The position numbers were made by a program, and so were the translations under genes. This document shows positions 31,427 to 42,202 of a stretch of DNA of 64,000 nt, piece by piece. Positions within the stretch are counted from its first letter, which is position 1. Every line of letters begins with the position of its first letter. Under the pieces are notes generated by a model that saw only the letters and a program-made list of their open reading frames with translations, was not told where the DNA came from and ran no database searches. The DNA comes from Luidia sarsii (Eukaryota > Echinodermata > Asteroidea > Paxillosida > Luidiidae), in assembly GCA_949987565.1 (NCBI GenBank), contig OX465103.1, positions 18,795,280-18,859,279 of the forward strand, given 5' to 3'.

Positions 31427-31576
31427 CTTGAAAAGTGGTCCCTCATCTCGCCTGATATTCATAATCCACGTTTCCCGCAGGGTTGTATCCTTTGGATATA
31501 GGTGGAAGCTGATTTCTGGCGGTGTATTTCTCTTGTTCGAGGAGCGCAGTGGAACCGCGCAGTGTTTCGCCGACAT
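31427..31576 (-). CDS. THAP-type zinc finger, first coding exon
   Basis: A minus-strand exon starts ATG at 31576 and ends at a donor (CAAG|gtagat). It encodes about 50 residues: MSAKHCAVPLRSSNK, then ISFHLYPKD and LRETWIMNI. This is the N-terminal half of a THAP (C2CH) domain, found in transcription factors and P-element-type transposases. The second zinc cysteine appears to be Arg (CAVPLR), which would damage metal binding. Downstream exons were not found; the nearby DNA is LINE sequence, so the gene may be dead. Confidence 0.5.
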
Positions 31577-31909
31577 CTTTGAAATCTAGCGCCCATATAG
31601 CCTCGCTTTCAGTTCGATGCATACAATTTGCATAAACATTAAGAAAGGCCTGGGCCTTTTTCTATTAAAAAAATAAAAATAAAAAAGGCCTATAGGCTGT
31701 TTTTTATTTGAATGAAATGGAAGTCTGATGTAACTTGTACGAATAAAGTGCCATTATTGTTATTCCCCGCCTTTTGCTGTATAGAATTACTGTACTGTGG
31801 CGTAAACATAGTGAACTCTATGAAATGTATAAGCTTGAAGTTAATACAAAAAACTATAGCAAACTGCTCATTGACTAAGATGACCTGCAATACATACATT
31901 TTAAAAGTG

Positions 31910-31975
31910 AGAAGGCCTGACGTTCCGATCCTAGCAGGACCTTTCTCAAAGTCAAACGTCAGCCCCTCTAGCTTT
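31910..31975 (-). mobile_element. Penelope-like 3'-end fragment
   Basis: The minus strand carries GGTCCTGCTAGGATCGGAAC and GTCAGGCC, nearly identical to 39935-39965 at the end of the Penelope-like element. Only this short piece is recognisable. Confidence 0.5.
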
Positions 31976-32084
31976 TGAGAATGAAGCTAAACACATTTCT
32001 TTTTAATAGTGCTTTTTAAAGTAATGTGCTTGCTGATTCTATGAGCTACTGTTTGTAATTACTGTCTTTTCTCTGTTTCTGCTT

Positions 32085-32370
32085 CTAAGGTTGCTGGTCA
32101 GGTAGCTAGATGATTAATTAGGTAGGGTTAGACGCGTCTGTCTCCTGACAAGGTCGAGACATTACTTGCTGGCGGGACACTGGCAGACGTATCCCGGTCC
32201 CATACTGTGGTGTGGGCAGTGACAAGGCAACCTGTCTATATCTTCTATCTTTAACTGTTTCTCACATGTGTTATATATCGTTTCTCTTTGTTTCAGGCAT
32301 TTCAATTGTAATGCGCTTTTGATCATAATTATGATTGTAGGCTGTAAAGAGCGCAGTATAAAATAATGTT
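32085..32370 (+). repeat. Possible SINE-like repeat
   Basis: A segment with a B-box-like AAGGTCGAGAC near 32150 and a tail ending CTGTAAAGAGCGCAG TATAAAATAAT, reminiscent of CR1/L2-mobilised SINE tails. No second copy is present in the window, so the call is weak. Confidence 0.25.
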
Positions 32371-32412
32371 TTAAATCAGTGTGTTAGTAAATATAGTACT
32401 AGTAGTCTAACT

Positions 32413-32444
32413 AAGGAGGTATTAGGCTTGCCTAATACCTCCTT
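32413..32444. repeat. 32-bp near-perfect palindrome
   Basis: AAGGAGGTATTAGGC (32413-32427), two-base centre TT, and its exact reverse complement (32430-32444). Could be a short foldback or a footprint-like structure. Confidence 0.8.
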
Positions 32445-33201
32445 GGTCTAACAGACAATAATGTTAAGGTTCGTTTGGGAATCACGGCGGAAGCGGATTG
32501 ATATTATTACGATTATGTATTGTATAGAGTAACAACAAGACAACCGGTTATCATTCAACGCTGTCAATAGGTTGTGTCACTGATGCAGGATAAATATGTT
32601 TCCAGTAAATTTTGATTGAGATTGGAATCTCAATCTTTCCTTAACATAATCCCCTTTTCTAATGCAATTGTGTGGATCAATGAAAAACACAATAGGCTTA
32701 AGCCGTAGGAAGCTGTTCTGACCGATGTGTTGGACCATTCTAGTGCTTGTATAATGCAGTAAAATGTACTGGGCAGGCAAATAAACAATTACCTATAGGC
32801 CCTAACAACTTCACGCATTTGGTGAGTGTAGCGAAACACAGAACCTTCAGTGAAGCTATGCCGAAGAATTCCCTTTTAATGTCAAGTGACGTATCAAATA
32901 ATAGGCATAATGTCACACAATGACGAATGAGGAAATTAATATTGTCCGGTTGAAGAAAAACATGCACACGAGCTATGGAGAAAATCCTTTGAATTCATGT
33001 CACGTGACTTGGATTTGATTGGAAATGAAATCGATGTCGATGAATACCATATAGTATTATCTGGCCGTCGAGCTGGTTCTGTGCGTAGGGAGATGGCTGA
33101 TCAAGCCGATCCGGGCACGGCATGCAGCTTCGCACACACTCAGCATCAGGGCATAGCCCTATGTGGGCTGCTGCAGTATAGACGCTTTAAATACATTCTT
33201 T

Positions 33202-33508
33202 GAGTTTTGGATGACATGTGATCACGTGATCAATTGAGTAAAAAAGCTCACAGAAGTTCGGCACTCAAACAAACGCCACCAGGTCCCAAGGATAATCCCA
33301 AGGTTCCCTTAGTTACTTCCAACCACCCTTCTCTTCCTTCTCTCAGGAAGATAAAACCATCATATTCTACACACTTCAGATCGTCTGGCTGATGCCATTC
33401 CAAATTCGCCTGTTTTGGCTTTCAGGCGCCCCCCCCCCAAACCTGCGTGACTTAATTGTCCGAACAGAGGTTCCCCCTTTGGACACTTCACCCCACTAAA
33501 TTTGGTAC
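33202..33508 (+). mobile_element. Penelope-like fragment with internal deletion
   Basis: Bases 33202-33254 match 37990-38040 and the next bases match 39025 onward (AAGTTCGGCACTCAAACAAA). The 984 bp corresponding to 38041-39024, which encode the RT core, are missing. The match ends at 33508 where an LTR-like sequence starts. Confidence 0.8.
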
Positions 33509-33705
33509 TGTTGTGAATAAAGGCACTGAAGCGTGACCCGACTGGGCGTCCTCTCAGTCTGCCCAGCCGACCATGCCACGAGTCAGTCTTGTGAACAGCA
33601 CCAAACGGAAAGCACCCTGTCTTTATTGTGTACGTGTACTCGCTGGGGCTCCAAGACTCAAACCGGCCACTTATCGGAGTCGACGGTAAAAGGTAGAATA
33701 CTACA
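33509..33705 (+). mobile_element. Putative LTR (5' or solo) with adjacent primer-binding site
   Basis: Starts TGTTGTGAATAAAGG and ends ACTACA (TG...CA), and is followed by TTGGCGACGAGG, in the usual position for a tRNA primer-binding site. It interrupts the Penelope fragment. No matching second LTR was seen, so the element is truncated. Confidence 0.4.
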
Positions 33706-34112
33706 TTGGCGACGAGGAAAATTTATTTTCTCGTATGTACAATAATTGTTGTACAAGTCTCGGCATTCGCTAAGAGAATCCTCGTTAGGATATTTTAAAA
33801 GACTTAGTAACACACGTTTTCTCGACTTTGTAAAACAAACAAAACATCATTGAGAGCTAACTAATAATTTGCTTATCTCGGCATTTACTGAGAAATATGT
33901 GTTGTTTTTCAACAGAAAACCTTGCCGAGAACTCGTAAATTTGATATCAGTTAAAGCCTTATATTGGTGATAAATTAAGCCACAGCTGTGGGTGTACCAG
34001 CCAGGTGGAGTGACGGAAGTCTCGGAGGGTGATGTGCCTGAGGTTGCTGAAGTCCTGTCCACGGGGTGTGACGTGGAACCTGGTGGTGAGGAATCAACGA
34101 CGATTCCAGGAA

Positions 34113-34227
34113 TTAGCCAGGGGATGCTGAGGCAACTAGTAGTAACCCTCATGTTGAAGTTGGGGGGTCTGAGGTCTCTAGGAGGTATCCTAGGAGGGAC
34201 CACAGACGCCCAGCGAGGTATCGATAG
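34113..34227 (+). pseudogene. Possible Gypsy-type pol C-terminus
   Basis: A short open frame ends RRYPRRDHRRPARYR before TAG at 34225-34227. Arg/Pro-rich tails like this close many Metaviridae (Gypsy) integrases. It lies about 400 bp after the putative primer-binding site, so most of gag-pol would be deleted. Confidence 0.35.
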
Positions 34228-34301
34228 AACCAAATGTTGGTTTCAATGTTTTGTTTATGATTTACATGTAATTTGTCTCATTTCGAGCAAGGGCCAGTGC
34301 T

Positions 34302-34853
34302 TTGGTCAGGAGGATCCAGGAGAGCTCCCAGACTTCAAGCGTGCCGGCAACTCTTGAGAAGCATCCTGAGGAAGTTGCCAGTGGGCCACTGTCGAGTCTG
34401 CGGGAGTCCTCACCGCCACAGGCGTCCGCCGATGGTCCGCCCGAGGAAGAGGCGGGGGAGCTCGAGCCACTACTATCCCTGGAGGAGGCCATTCTCTCTC
34501 TGTCGCCAACACCCATCTCACCCTTGGCTGCCTTTTCACCGGTTCGCCCACCCCTGAGCGGTGAGCCGAGAGGGATGCTCGCTGCCTCTCTTGGTGATTC
34601 TGTTCCGGAGTCCCCAGCGTCGATGCCATCTCTGAGTACCCAGAGCGATGCCGAAGCGGAAGACCCGGTGACAGAGCAGGCAACGCAGACGACGACTGAG
34701 CTGCAGAAGAAGAGGATGAGGATCGCGCTCGTTGAAGTACGCCAGTTCAAGTTCTTCTACCTGGATGACCAGGTAGTGCGACGGGAGGAGAGCGTCCAGG
34801 TCTACAACCAGCCTGTGGATGCTGACAAATTCACCCTCGACCAGGCGGAGTAA
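34302..34853 (+). CDS. Unknown 183-aa Ser/Pro/Glu-rich ORF
   Basis: An intact ORF with low-complexity acidic Ser/Pro content up to residue 140, then a more ordered C-terminus (RIALVEVRQFKFFYLDDQ). No family recognised. It may be a 3' ORF of the surrounding LTR-element remains or an unrelated exon. The GC content is higher than in the flanks. Confidence 0.3.
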   Translation: MVRRIQESSQTSSVPATLEKHPEEVASGPLSSLRESSPPQASADGPPEEEAGELEPLLSLEEAILSLSPTPISPLAAFSPVRPPLSGEPRGMLAASLGDSVPESPASMPSLSTQSDAEAEDPVTEQATQTTTELQKKRMRIALVEVRQFKFFYLDDQVVRREESVQVYNQPVDADKFTLDQAE

Positions 34854-35348
34854 AGTCGTTGTTCTTGCCAGTAAACCTAGTTTAGATGCCAATAGACACT
34901 GAAATGATTTGTACATTTGTTGATTGCACCTTTTATTTTATTTTAAACAAAGACAAGAAACACTTGTATTTTTGTATGTGCTTATATGTAGTATAGTGTA
35001 TCGAGTCTTGATGTCAATTGCATAATATGTCTCCCTTCGCTATATAGATTTAAATCCTTCCAATGTTCCATGGAATGATTTGCGAATATCTATTTAATTA
35101 TGGTACAGTGTGGTGATATAGTCGATTTGAGACTGATGTTGGTCAAACGTATATATTTGTGGTTCATGTGATTTATGTGTTTACATGATTGATGCTTGAA
35201 TATATTGTACAACTTGCTTCCATGGCGATGTGGGTTACGTGGTTTTGGATATAATGATGTTGTTTCAGATTTATGATTATGTATTATTGCAATGTATACG
35301 ATTTATTAATTTATTATTTCAAGTTTGAATGGTGATTCAGGAGGGAGT

Positions 35349-36249
35349 GATATCGTTGCCGCTAAGGTTTTTTGCCCTATGTCTCTTTGCGGTTATTCTT
35401 GGAGTTTGGTGTGTACCACGCCGGTCTTTGTCCCGTTGGAATCTTTAGCCGCGCGCTTTATTTCGCTCAAGTATTGTTATTCACGATTTCTTACTTTGCA
35501 TAGAATTCGGATCACGGGGTGTTATTTCAGCCAATAGCGTCGAGGCATACGTCTCGCGTGCGAGCAGTATTTATACCGCGGGAATGTTTGATTAGGGTCA
35601 ATCTTCGTCACGTCGTCGAAAGCTGCATGTGAAGACTGTAAGTTTTGTTTAACTTGTTTTCGTGTTTGTGACAGGGGTCGTATACTTGCGCTGTCATTTA
35701 TTTTCCCAGATTAGCGTGTGACTTGTTGGTTTTGGAGTGAATTTGGTAAGCTAATTTGAGTCGGTCTTTCTTGGGTTTATTTTCGTCTTGGTCCATCCCT
35801 TCATGGATTGTGTATTTGGGCGTGTGCTTGTTCACGTGTTCATCTACAGGGAGTAACAGTCCTCTACTTGTACTACATGTAACTTTCGTGGTGTTCATTC
35901 AGATCAATTTGTATTTTGTATTTTAGCACCGAAATAATGCAGTAACCTGTAACCCCCTGAAGACCCCGTTTCACTATGTGTAAAGGGCTGTCTACCCCGC
36001 ACACGACTTGTAAGTCACAATTCATCTTATATGTTGTTAATTGGGTGTGGCACACGGCCGTTTGACTGTTGTTAGAGTTACGTGTCCTGTCCTGTCCTGT
36101 ATTTGTTGGGTGTATTTCTCTATTTTCTAGTAAGGTAGTTACTTAATATTCATTTCTTAATTACAGCTTCACCCGCTCTCTAGAGCTGAGATTCAATAAA
36201 AGAAGACATCGAAGGGGAAGACAACTCTGCGTCACCGACCCGTCATTTT
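35349..36249 (+). mobile_element. Possible second LTR-like sequence
   Basis: A purine run (AGGAGGGAG, 35340-35348) directly precedes TGATATCG, as a polypurine tract precedes a 3' LTR. Inside are TATTTATACC (about 35568) and AATAAAAG (about 36196). It could end CCGTCA at about 36249, followed by TTTTGGTGTTGCG. No partner LTR is in the window, so boundaries are guesses. Confidence 0.25.
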
Positions 36250-36299
36250 GGTGTTGCGCACATACACATCAGTGACACCTTTATTTTTTACAGAGAAGA

Positions 36300-37430
36300 G
36301 ACGGGAGAGATAATCGATATATTTTCTTACAGTTTTGTATTCATAACGTTTTCCCCTCAAAATGTGCAATGGGAGAATAGAAGTTGCAGTTCCAGTAAAC
36401 CTCATGTATCTGGTATAATCAAAGTCAACCTCATTGATCGTGCGATTTTTATTGTATAAGTAAACCTCACGGTAAAGTTTATTATAATGTATAAAAGGCT
36501 AGGGGTCCACACTGTTTCTTTATGTCTTTATTTAATAAGCTATTAGGTCGGGACGGCCTACGCTTAGCTGGGTCCTGTGTAACGAAACAGTCAATGGACT
36601 GGTACAAGTCTGTCTAGCCACGTCTGTTTCCCAGACGTACGTGCGGCGCATTCAGTAGCGCATAGTCAGTTAGGTTGTCGAAGCAGTTCGTCCCCAGACA
36701 TCGTGCAGGCAGCATCGTCTATCGATTGGTCGGGTACCCATTCATATCCTCACGTACGTGCAGCTGTTCGGAAGTCTGTGGAGGGCAGTATAACGGTGAG
36801 ACAGAGTAGTTAATTGTAAGTGTCAGCTTGGGGAGGCTGTAGGTTGAGCAGAGTGGCTGGTGACGTTAGGCCTGTGTGGTTGGGCAACAGTGTCCCGGTT
36901 CGGGGATTGGAGTTGCTGGAAACCTGTCGGCCTGGTCGCAGATAGTCACAGTGAGGATTACTCAGAGCTCCGTAACCTTAGCCAAAGCTTACAGGTTTGG
37001 GGCTGTTACGAGGTTTACTCTTGTGTACTGGAGCTAGTATGTGCAGTGGCATAACTTGCTACTGTTGATCGTACTCGGAGCCACAGTGAGGGTTACCGTT
37101 GCTATAGGGTACTTGTCGGGGCGCACGAAGTTTATGGCACCGTTACGGGTAGCTGATTGCCGGGGTGAGGTTTATTGCCCTCGATCCTCGAGGTGCTGTT
37201 AATTGAAACCTGTCTAGTCTTGAGAGGTTCATTGGTTGCAAAAGTGGAAGTTAATAGATCAGTCAGTGGTTTATCTCTAAAATCCTGTGTACATGTATAC
37301 TGATATGTTTATTGAGGTTTAGCTGACTTGGTAGATTGGTAGTCACGTCAGTTGTTTTCCATTTGTGTTGGTATATTTCTAACAAACGGACAGGCCTTGG
37401 ACTCGAGTCCTCCGTTCGTTACATAATCCC
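36300..37430. other. No gene recognised
   Basis: Contains TATAAAAGGC (about 36491) followed by unique-looking sequence and small ORFs without family features. It may be LTR or 5' Penelope-like sequence. Confidence 0.35.
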
Positions 37431-37432
37431 CT

Positions 37433-39026
37433 GTGAGGCTAAAAAATATTTTTGTGGGATTGTCCAGATCGCTGTTGGTGTTATCGACCGGCGGCGATCG
37501 AAGCAGCGCCACAGTACTTTCCAAGGGTTTGAACTTTTGTCCAACTCCCCCACCCCCCAAAGTTGACCAAGTAATGTTCAGTCAAGATCTCACTGAGTAT
37601 TACCGCAGACTAATTCGTCTGACTGAGTTCTTCGATTCTGGCTCCCGTAAAGAAGAACCTTTCCGGATAAAAAGCACCTCCCCCCCCCCCAAGAACCATG
37701 TTCCAGCCCTTGAAACGTACTACGTGCAAGCAGTCAGTTCTCAAGTTTCAAACTCCTCTCATCTTACCCGTAAGCCCCACGACAATCTCCCTAGGGAAGA
37801 ACGTCTTGCTCTCAACACTCTACGTTCCCGCGGTGATATCATTATCAAGCCAGCAGATAAAGGGTCAACCATAGTAATCATGGATCGCCAAAAATATATT
37901 GATGAAGCCAATCGCCAACTTAACAATCCCCAGCACTATAAATGTCTGGACTCTAACCCCACTGGCAAATTTTCAGAGCAAATTCATGAAGTTTTGGATG
38001 ACATGCGATCACGTGATCAATTGAGTAAAAAAACTCACAGATTTCTATCACCGATCAATTGTAGAACTGCCAGATTCTACCTTCTCCCGAAAATTCACAA
38101 GACCAACAACCCAGGCAGACCCATCATCTCTGGCAGTGGTTTACCTACGGAACACATATCTCTTTTCATTGACTCTTTTCTCAGACGATTGGTTCCCCAA
38201 ATCCCCTCATACGTCCATGACACTTTCGATTTTCTGCGAAAGTTGGAAAGTGTCAAGGATCAAATTCCGACCACTGCCATAATTGGTACTATTGACGTTT
38301 CCTCTCTAGTACACGAACATCCCCCAGGGAGAAGGCATTCAATCTTGCTCCTCGGCCCAGGCCACAGGAAAACAGTCTTCTCCACCCATCTCTGACATAA
38401 CCACCCTCATGAGGCTAGTGCTGGCCAAGAACAATTTCTCCTCCCTTTCTCCATTTCTCCAAGAATAAATTCTCCAAGTGCCGTGCTCTTGAAGATAGTG
38501 CTTGCCGCACTATCTCCAGGTGCATGGCACTGCCATGGGCACGCGCATGGCTCCTTTCTTTGTTTGCCTCTTCATGGGTGACCTTGAGGAACGCATGCTC
38601 AGTGAGGCTCCATGCCGTCCCTGGATTTGGTGGAGATACATGGATGACGTTTTCTTCATTTGGACTAGGGACGGTAGCAGCTTAAATGCTTTCTTTGACC
38701 ACATCAATTCCTTCCACAGGACTATCAAATTCACATGGGAGCAGTCTCTTCAACAGACCCACTTTCTGGATGTCACCGTCCGGAAAGACCTCAATACACT
38801 TACTTCTGACTTGTATTCTAAGCCTACCGACACTCATCAATATCTCCATGCCTCCAGTTGTCACCCCAGACACTGTAAGACTGGTATAGCTTACAGCCAG
38901 GCCCTCAGATTGAGGCGCATATGTTCCAATGAGTCTGACTTTCGCCGCCATACACGTGTATTGGCAAGTAACTTGGTTGCTAGAGGCTATAGTTCTGAAG
39001 TGAAGAACTCTATTCCATTCACATAA
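37433..39026 (+). pseudogene. Penelope-like reverse transcriptase
   Basis: ORF 37433-38395 has IIKPADKGSTIVIMDR, FYLLPKIHK and PGRPIISGSGLPTEHIS, all PLE RT signatures. Near 38310 the frame shifts, and stops follow. ORF 38502-39026 continues with QVHGTAMGTRMAPF and the catalytic RYMDDVFFIW, then THFLDVTV. PLE RTs are related to telomerase. The two ORFs are in different frames, so the gene is dead. Confidence 0.8.
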
Positions 39027-39389
39027 GTTCGGCACTCAAACAAAAGCCACCAGGTCCCGAGGAAAATCCGAAGGTTCCCTTAGTTACTTCCTACCACCCT
39101 TCTCTTCCTCCTCTCAGGAAGATAACTAAGGAAAACCACCATATTCTCCACACTTCAGATCGTCTGGCTGATGCCATTCCAAATTCGCCTGTTTTGGCTT
39201 TCATGCGCCCCGTAACCTGCGTGACTTAATTGTCCGAGCAGAGGTTCCACCTTTTGACACTTCACCTCCCACTAAATTTGGTACATTTAAGTGTACCTCA
39301 AAATGCATTGTTTGCAAGACACATGTCAAGGAAATCGACTCTTTCAATGGACATTCTTCTGGAACTACCCACACGACCTATGACTCTAT

Positions 39390-39608
39390 CACGTGCACTG
39401 CATGTACCTCAAAAATTATATACCTCATCTCTTGTAGAGTTTGTAATGTTCAGTATGTTGGCGAGACCAAAAACACCCTCAAAAAATGTATCTATGGCCA
39501 TAGGTCTACAATCAAAACCGGTAAAATGGACAGCCCTGTTGGGTATCACTTCAATCTCCCTGATCATTCGATGTCAGATATGAGGCATAGAATCTCTTGG
39601 TCACCGTA
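39390..39608 (+). pseudogene. GIY-YIG endonuclease domain of the Penelope-like element
   Basis: The frame encodes IIYLISCRVCNVQYVGET followed by HRSTIK and GYHFNLPDHS. IYL...QYVGET is the GIY-YIG core, with paired cysteines before it as in PLEs. The frame is offset from the RT ORF and ends at a stop (39607-39609). PLEs use this nuclease to nick the target. Confidence 0.7.
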
Positions 39609-39919
39609 GTAATGCTGTCCGTCTTAGCCGTGAGGAAAATGTGGATGAAGCGTCTTCGGACTATTCAACCACATGGTCTCAACATCCAGGAGGGTAATGA
39701 CTAACACCATGCAGCTTTCTGTTAATCCTTCTCTTGTGTTCACTCCTCCACACATATCTCTTTGATCTTTCCCCCTCTTCTCACTAATCCCTACCTATCC
39801 TTGCCCTTCCCTTTGATCTCTCCTTACCAGCTTTACTCTTTGTCCTTTCTTTCTCATCCGTGTCCTATTCACTCTCTTCCCCCTTCCTTCGTGTACATGT
39901 ATCTGTTTTGTACTTGTCA

Positions 39920-39965
39920 CTCTGCCTTTCAGAAAGGTCCTGCTAGGATCGAAACGTCAGGCCCA
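39920..39965 (+). ncRNA. Hammerhead-ribozyme-like motif, degenerate
   Basis: TTTCAGAAAGGTCCTGCTAG followed by GATCGAAACGTC resembles the hammerhead core found in PLE terminal repeats (CUGANGA, stem II, GAAAC, GUC). The first core box appears mutated, so cleavage is doubtful. The same segment occurs on the minus strand at 31910-31975. Confidence 0.3.
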
Positions 39966-39989
39966 CTAAATTTAAGATTTGCATTTTGG

Positions 39990-40490
39990 TAATTTTAGTC
40001 AGTAAGCAGTTTGCAACATTTTTGTATAGGCTCTATCACTCTAATTCTTCTTTTGACTGCAAAAAATGACTTTCCAATAAAATGTTCTTGAGAAAACAAT
40101 GCTTTAATTGTTCAATTTATTTCCCATTTCATTCACAATATTTTATTGTTCACATTATCTTACTTTTCTTCGCTATGTTTAAATGGCATAGTCAAAGTAA
40201 TTCTTTAGTGAGGCTATAGTGTTTCAATAAATTTCATTTTGAGAACCGAAATAAGTATATTTTTCTGAATACTATATATAAGTCTTATACATGTGTACTT
40301 TAAAATAATAACATAATTAAACACATTTGGCGTGTTTGAAAATTTTATCTTATGATTGACTATTTTACGGAACTGCCCTGTAAAGTAATTTCCATTAAGC
40401 CGACCGGATAGATTAGTTTGGTGTAGGAAATCATTGCTTCTTCACCACACAAATCACATTTTAATGCTGTGGCTAGAGCAAGGCAGAATT
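39990..40490. other. No feature recognised
   Basis: AT-rich DNA between the Penelope-like element and the inverted-repeat element. No coding exon seen. Confidence 0.45.
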
Positions 40491-40529
40491 AAAGACGGCG
40501 GCGGCGGCGGCGGTGGTGGTGGTGGTGGC

Positions 40530-41567
40530 TAAATATCACGGCCCGATGGAGGGTAGTATTTTCACAGAACAAAGGAATATATGTTGTGACCGATCTGCAC
40601 CCCTTTTGGTGGTGCAAGCAGCTGCAGGTGGTGCAGGTGGTGCGGGTGGTGCGGGTGGTGCGGGTGGTGCAGGTGGAGCGGGTGGTGCGGGTGGTTCGGG
40701 TGGTGCGGGTGGTGCGGGTGGTGCAGGTGGTGCGGGTGGTGCGGGTGGTTCAGGTAGAGCGGGTGGTGCGGTTGTGCGGGTGGTGATGTTGTATGTGGTG
40801 CGTGCAATGCGGTGGTGCGGTAATGGTGGACTTATAGACCAACGGTTATTTTGTATTGTATTGTTGCCTTTTTTATATATATATTTTTTATTATTATTAT
40901 TATCATTATCATTATTATTATTTTTTACCCAGCGTTTTCTTATAAACAATTAAACAAACAAACAAACAAACCACACCCAAACAGACAAAGGAACAAAAAG
41001 TCAAACAACAGCTACCTTTCTCCCTGACCGTTTTGTTTTGTTTACGAATTGCGACAAGGGAGTTGGGTTAAATAACGGTCAAAACGGGTGCCTAAAACCA
41101 ACCGGAACTCACCAGAACATTCCTTATGTGGTCAACGGGTGATATACGGTTTGAATTATTTTATTGAACTCTTTTACGCTTGTAACAACAATAACCATTT
41201 CGATTATGTTAATAATAATAAAAGTAATCGGCGAAAGACACGGCGTGTCTATTAATAAAACAAAAGAAACATAACTAGCAAATGAAACCTCGTACCTAAT
41301 TACCGTTAAATAAACAAAAAAACAGAAATTAATGAATAAAAATGATGAATAATAAAAATTAATGAATAAAAATGGCAAGTACGACATTTACTTTTTAACC
41401 GATACATGTATTTGTTTTCGGAAGTGTTCCAATCATGCAAAGGTTTTTGTTTGTTTAAAAAAAAACAAGATTTAGTCTTTGATCACATCATCTATGAGCT
41501 CCGTTAAAATGTCGAATACGTTAGTATAAAACGATCGACTAAGGTCGACAGGATCACGTTTCCACTT
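40530..41567. repeat. Left arm of the inverted repeat
   Basis: Begins TAAATATCACGG and ends CGTTTCCACTT. It is about 140 bp longer than the right arm, mainly because the GGTGCG/GGTGCA run at 40628-40770 has expanded. The tail of the gene at 41472-41951 lies in this arm. Confidence 0.9.
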
Positions 41568-41951
41568 ATTGAGTACTTGGTCAATGATATCGTTTATGTT
41601 CATTCGCTCGTAAGTAAATGGACCGACACCAAGACGGCTGGTCACCGCACTAAATACGTGAGCGACTTTGGTCTTATCAACCGACTGCGAGGCTCGCTCG
41701 TAGTGTTCATCTACATAGTCACTGAAGCAACATATCGGATCTATTCCAAAAAACAAACAGACGTGATCGAATTGACTCGTCCAGTCTTTCTCACAACCCT
41801 CACATCCTAGTTGTTCTTGAGCTTCATAGGTTTGACTGATAATTCGGTCGGAAACTATTCTGGTAAGGATTCTCTTCACTAATGTCTTAACCCTCTGCTT
41901 GCAGTCGGCAACGTACTCATCGTCATCGGTGCATCCATCTAAAAACATCAA
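41472..41951 (-). CDS. Zinc-binding helical protein of the inverted-repeat element
   Basis: A 159-aa minus ORF (ATG at 41951). It contains CEGCEKDWTSQFDHVC, a likely C-x2-C...H-x2-C zinc site, followed by helical sequence ending NVFDILTELIDDVIKD. Zinc proteins with a SQ..H.C pattern occur in Maverick-like elements, but I cannot name the family. Its last 32 codons lie in the left arm and are therefore duplicated in the right arm (43466-43575, plus strand), where a 1-bp difference gives another C-terminus. Confidence 0.5.
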   Translation of the reverse strand: MMFLDGCTDDDEYVADCKQRVKTLVKRILTRIVSDRIISQTYEAQEQLGCEGCEKDWTSQFDHVCLFFGIDPICCFSDYVDEHYERASQSVDKTKVAHVFSAVTSRLGVGPFTYERMNINDIIDQVLNKWKRDPVDLSRSFYTNVFDILTELIDDVIKD

Positions 41952-41959
41952 ACAGGAAT

Positions 41960-42180
41960 CGGGACCTGCTCATTGTACTCATCCACCTGCTCATTTTGCT
42001 CATCGACCTGCTCATTGTATTCGTCCACCTGCTCATTTTGCTCATTCACTTGTTCATTTTGCTCATTCACGTACTCAATTTGCTCATTTCCTGCTCATTT
42101 TGCTCATTTCCTGCTCATTTTGCTCATGTTGCTCATTTCCTGCTCATTTTGCTCATCGACCTGCTCATTTTGCTCTCATA
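41960..42180. repeat. TGCTCATTTTGCTCAT minisatellite
   Basis: Tandem CTGCTCATTTTGCTCAT-like units. The array is the reverse complement of the family at 43030-43375, so the two arrays are inverted around the C2H2 gene. Confidence 0.9.
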
Positions 42181-42202
42181 AAGAAATAGGATTCTCTAAT
42201 CC

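Larger units (their letters stand above)
37433..39975 (+). mobile_element. Penelope-like element with RT and GIY-YIG domains
   Basis: Carries an N-terminal PLE segment (VLSKGLNFCPTPPPPK), RT, a GIY-YIG nuclease region and, at the 3' end, GGTCCTGCTAGGATCGAAAC followed by GTCAGGCCCA, a segment conserved at PLE ends. Frameshifts disable it. Two partial relatives lie at 31910-31975 (minus) and 33202-33508. Confidence 0.8.

Noticed and set aside
40513..40953. 146-aa ORF with Gly/Ala-rich repeats
   Set aside because: Translation of the GGTGCG run inside the left arm; the right-arm copy has a much shorter run and no conserved frame.
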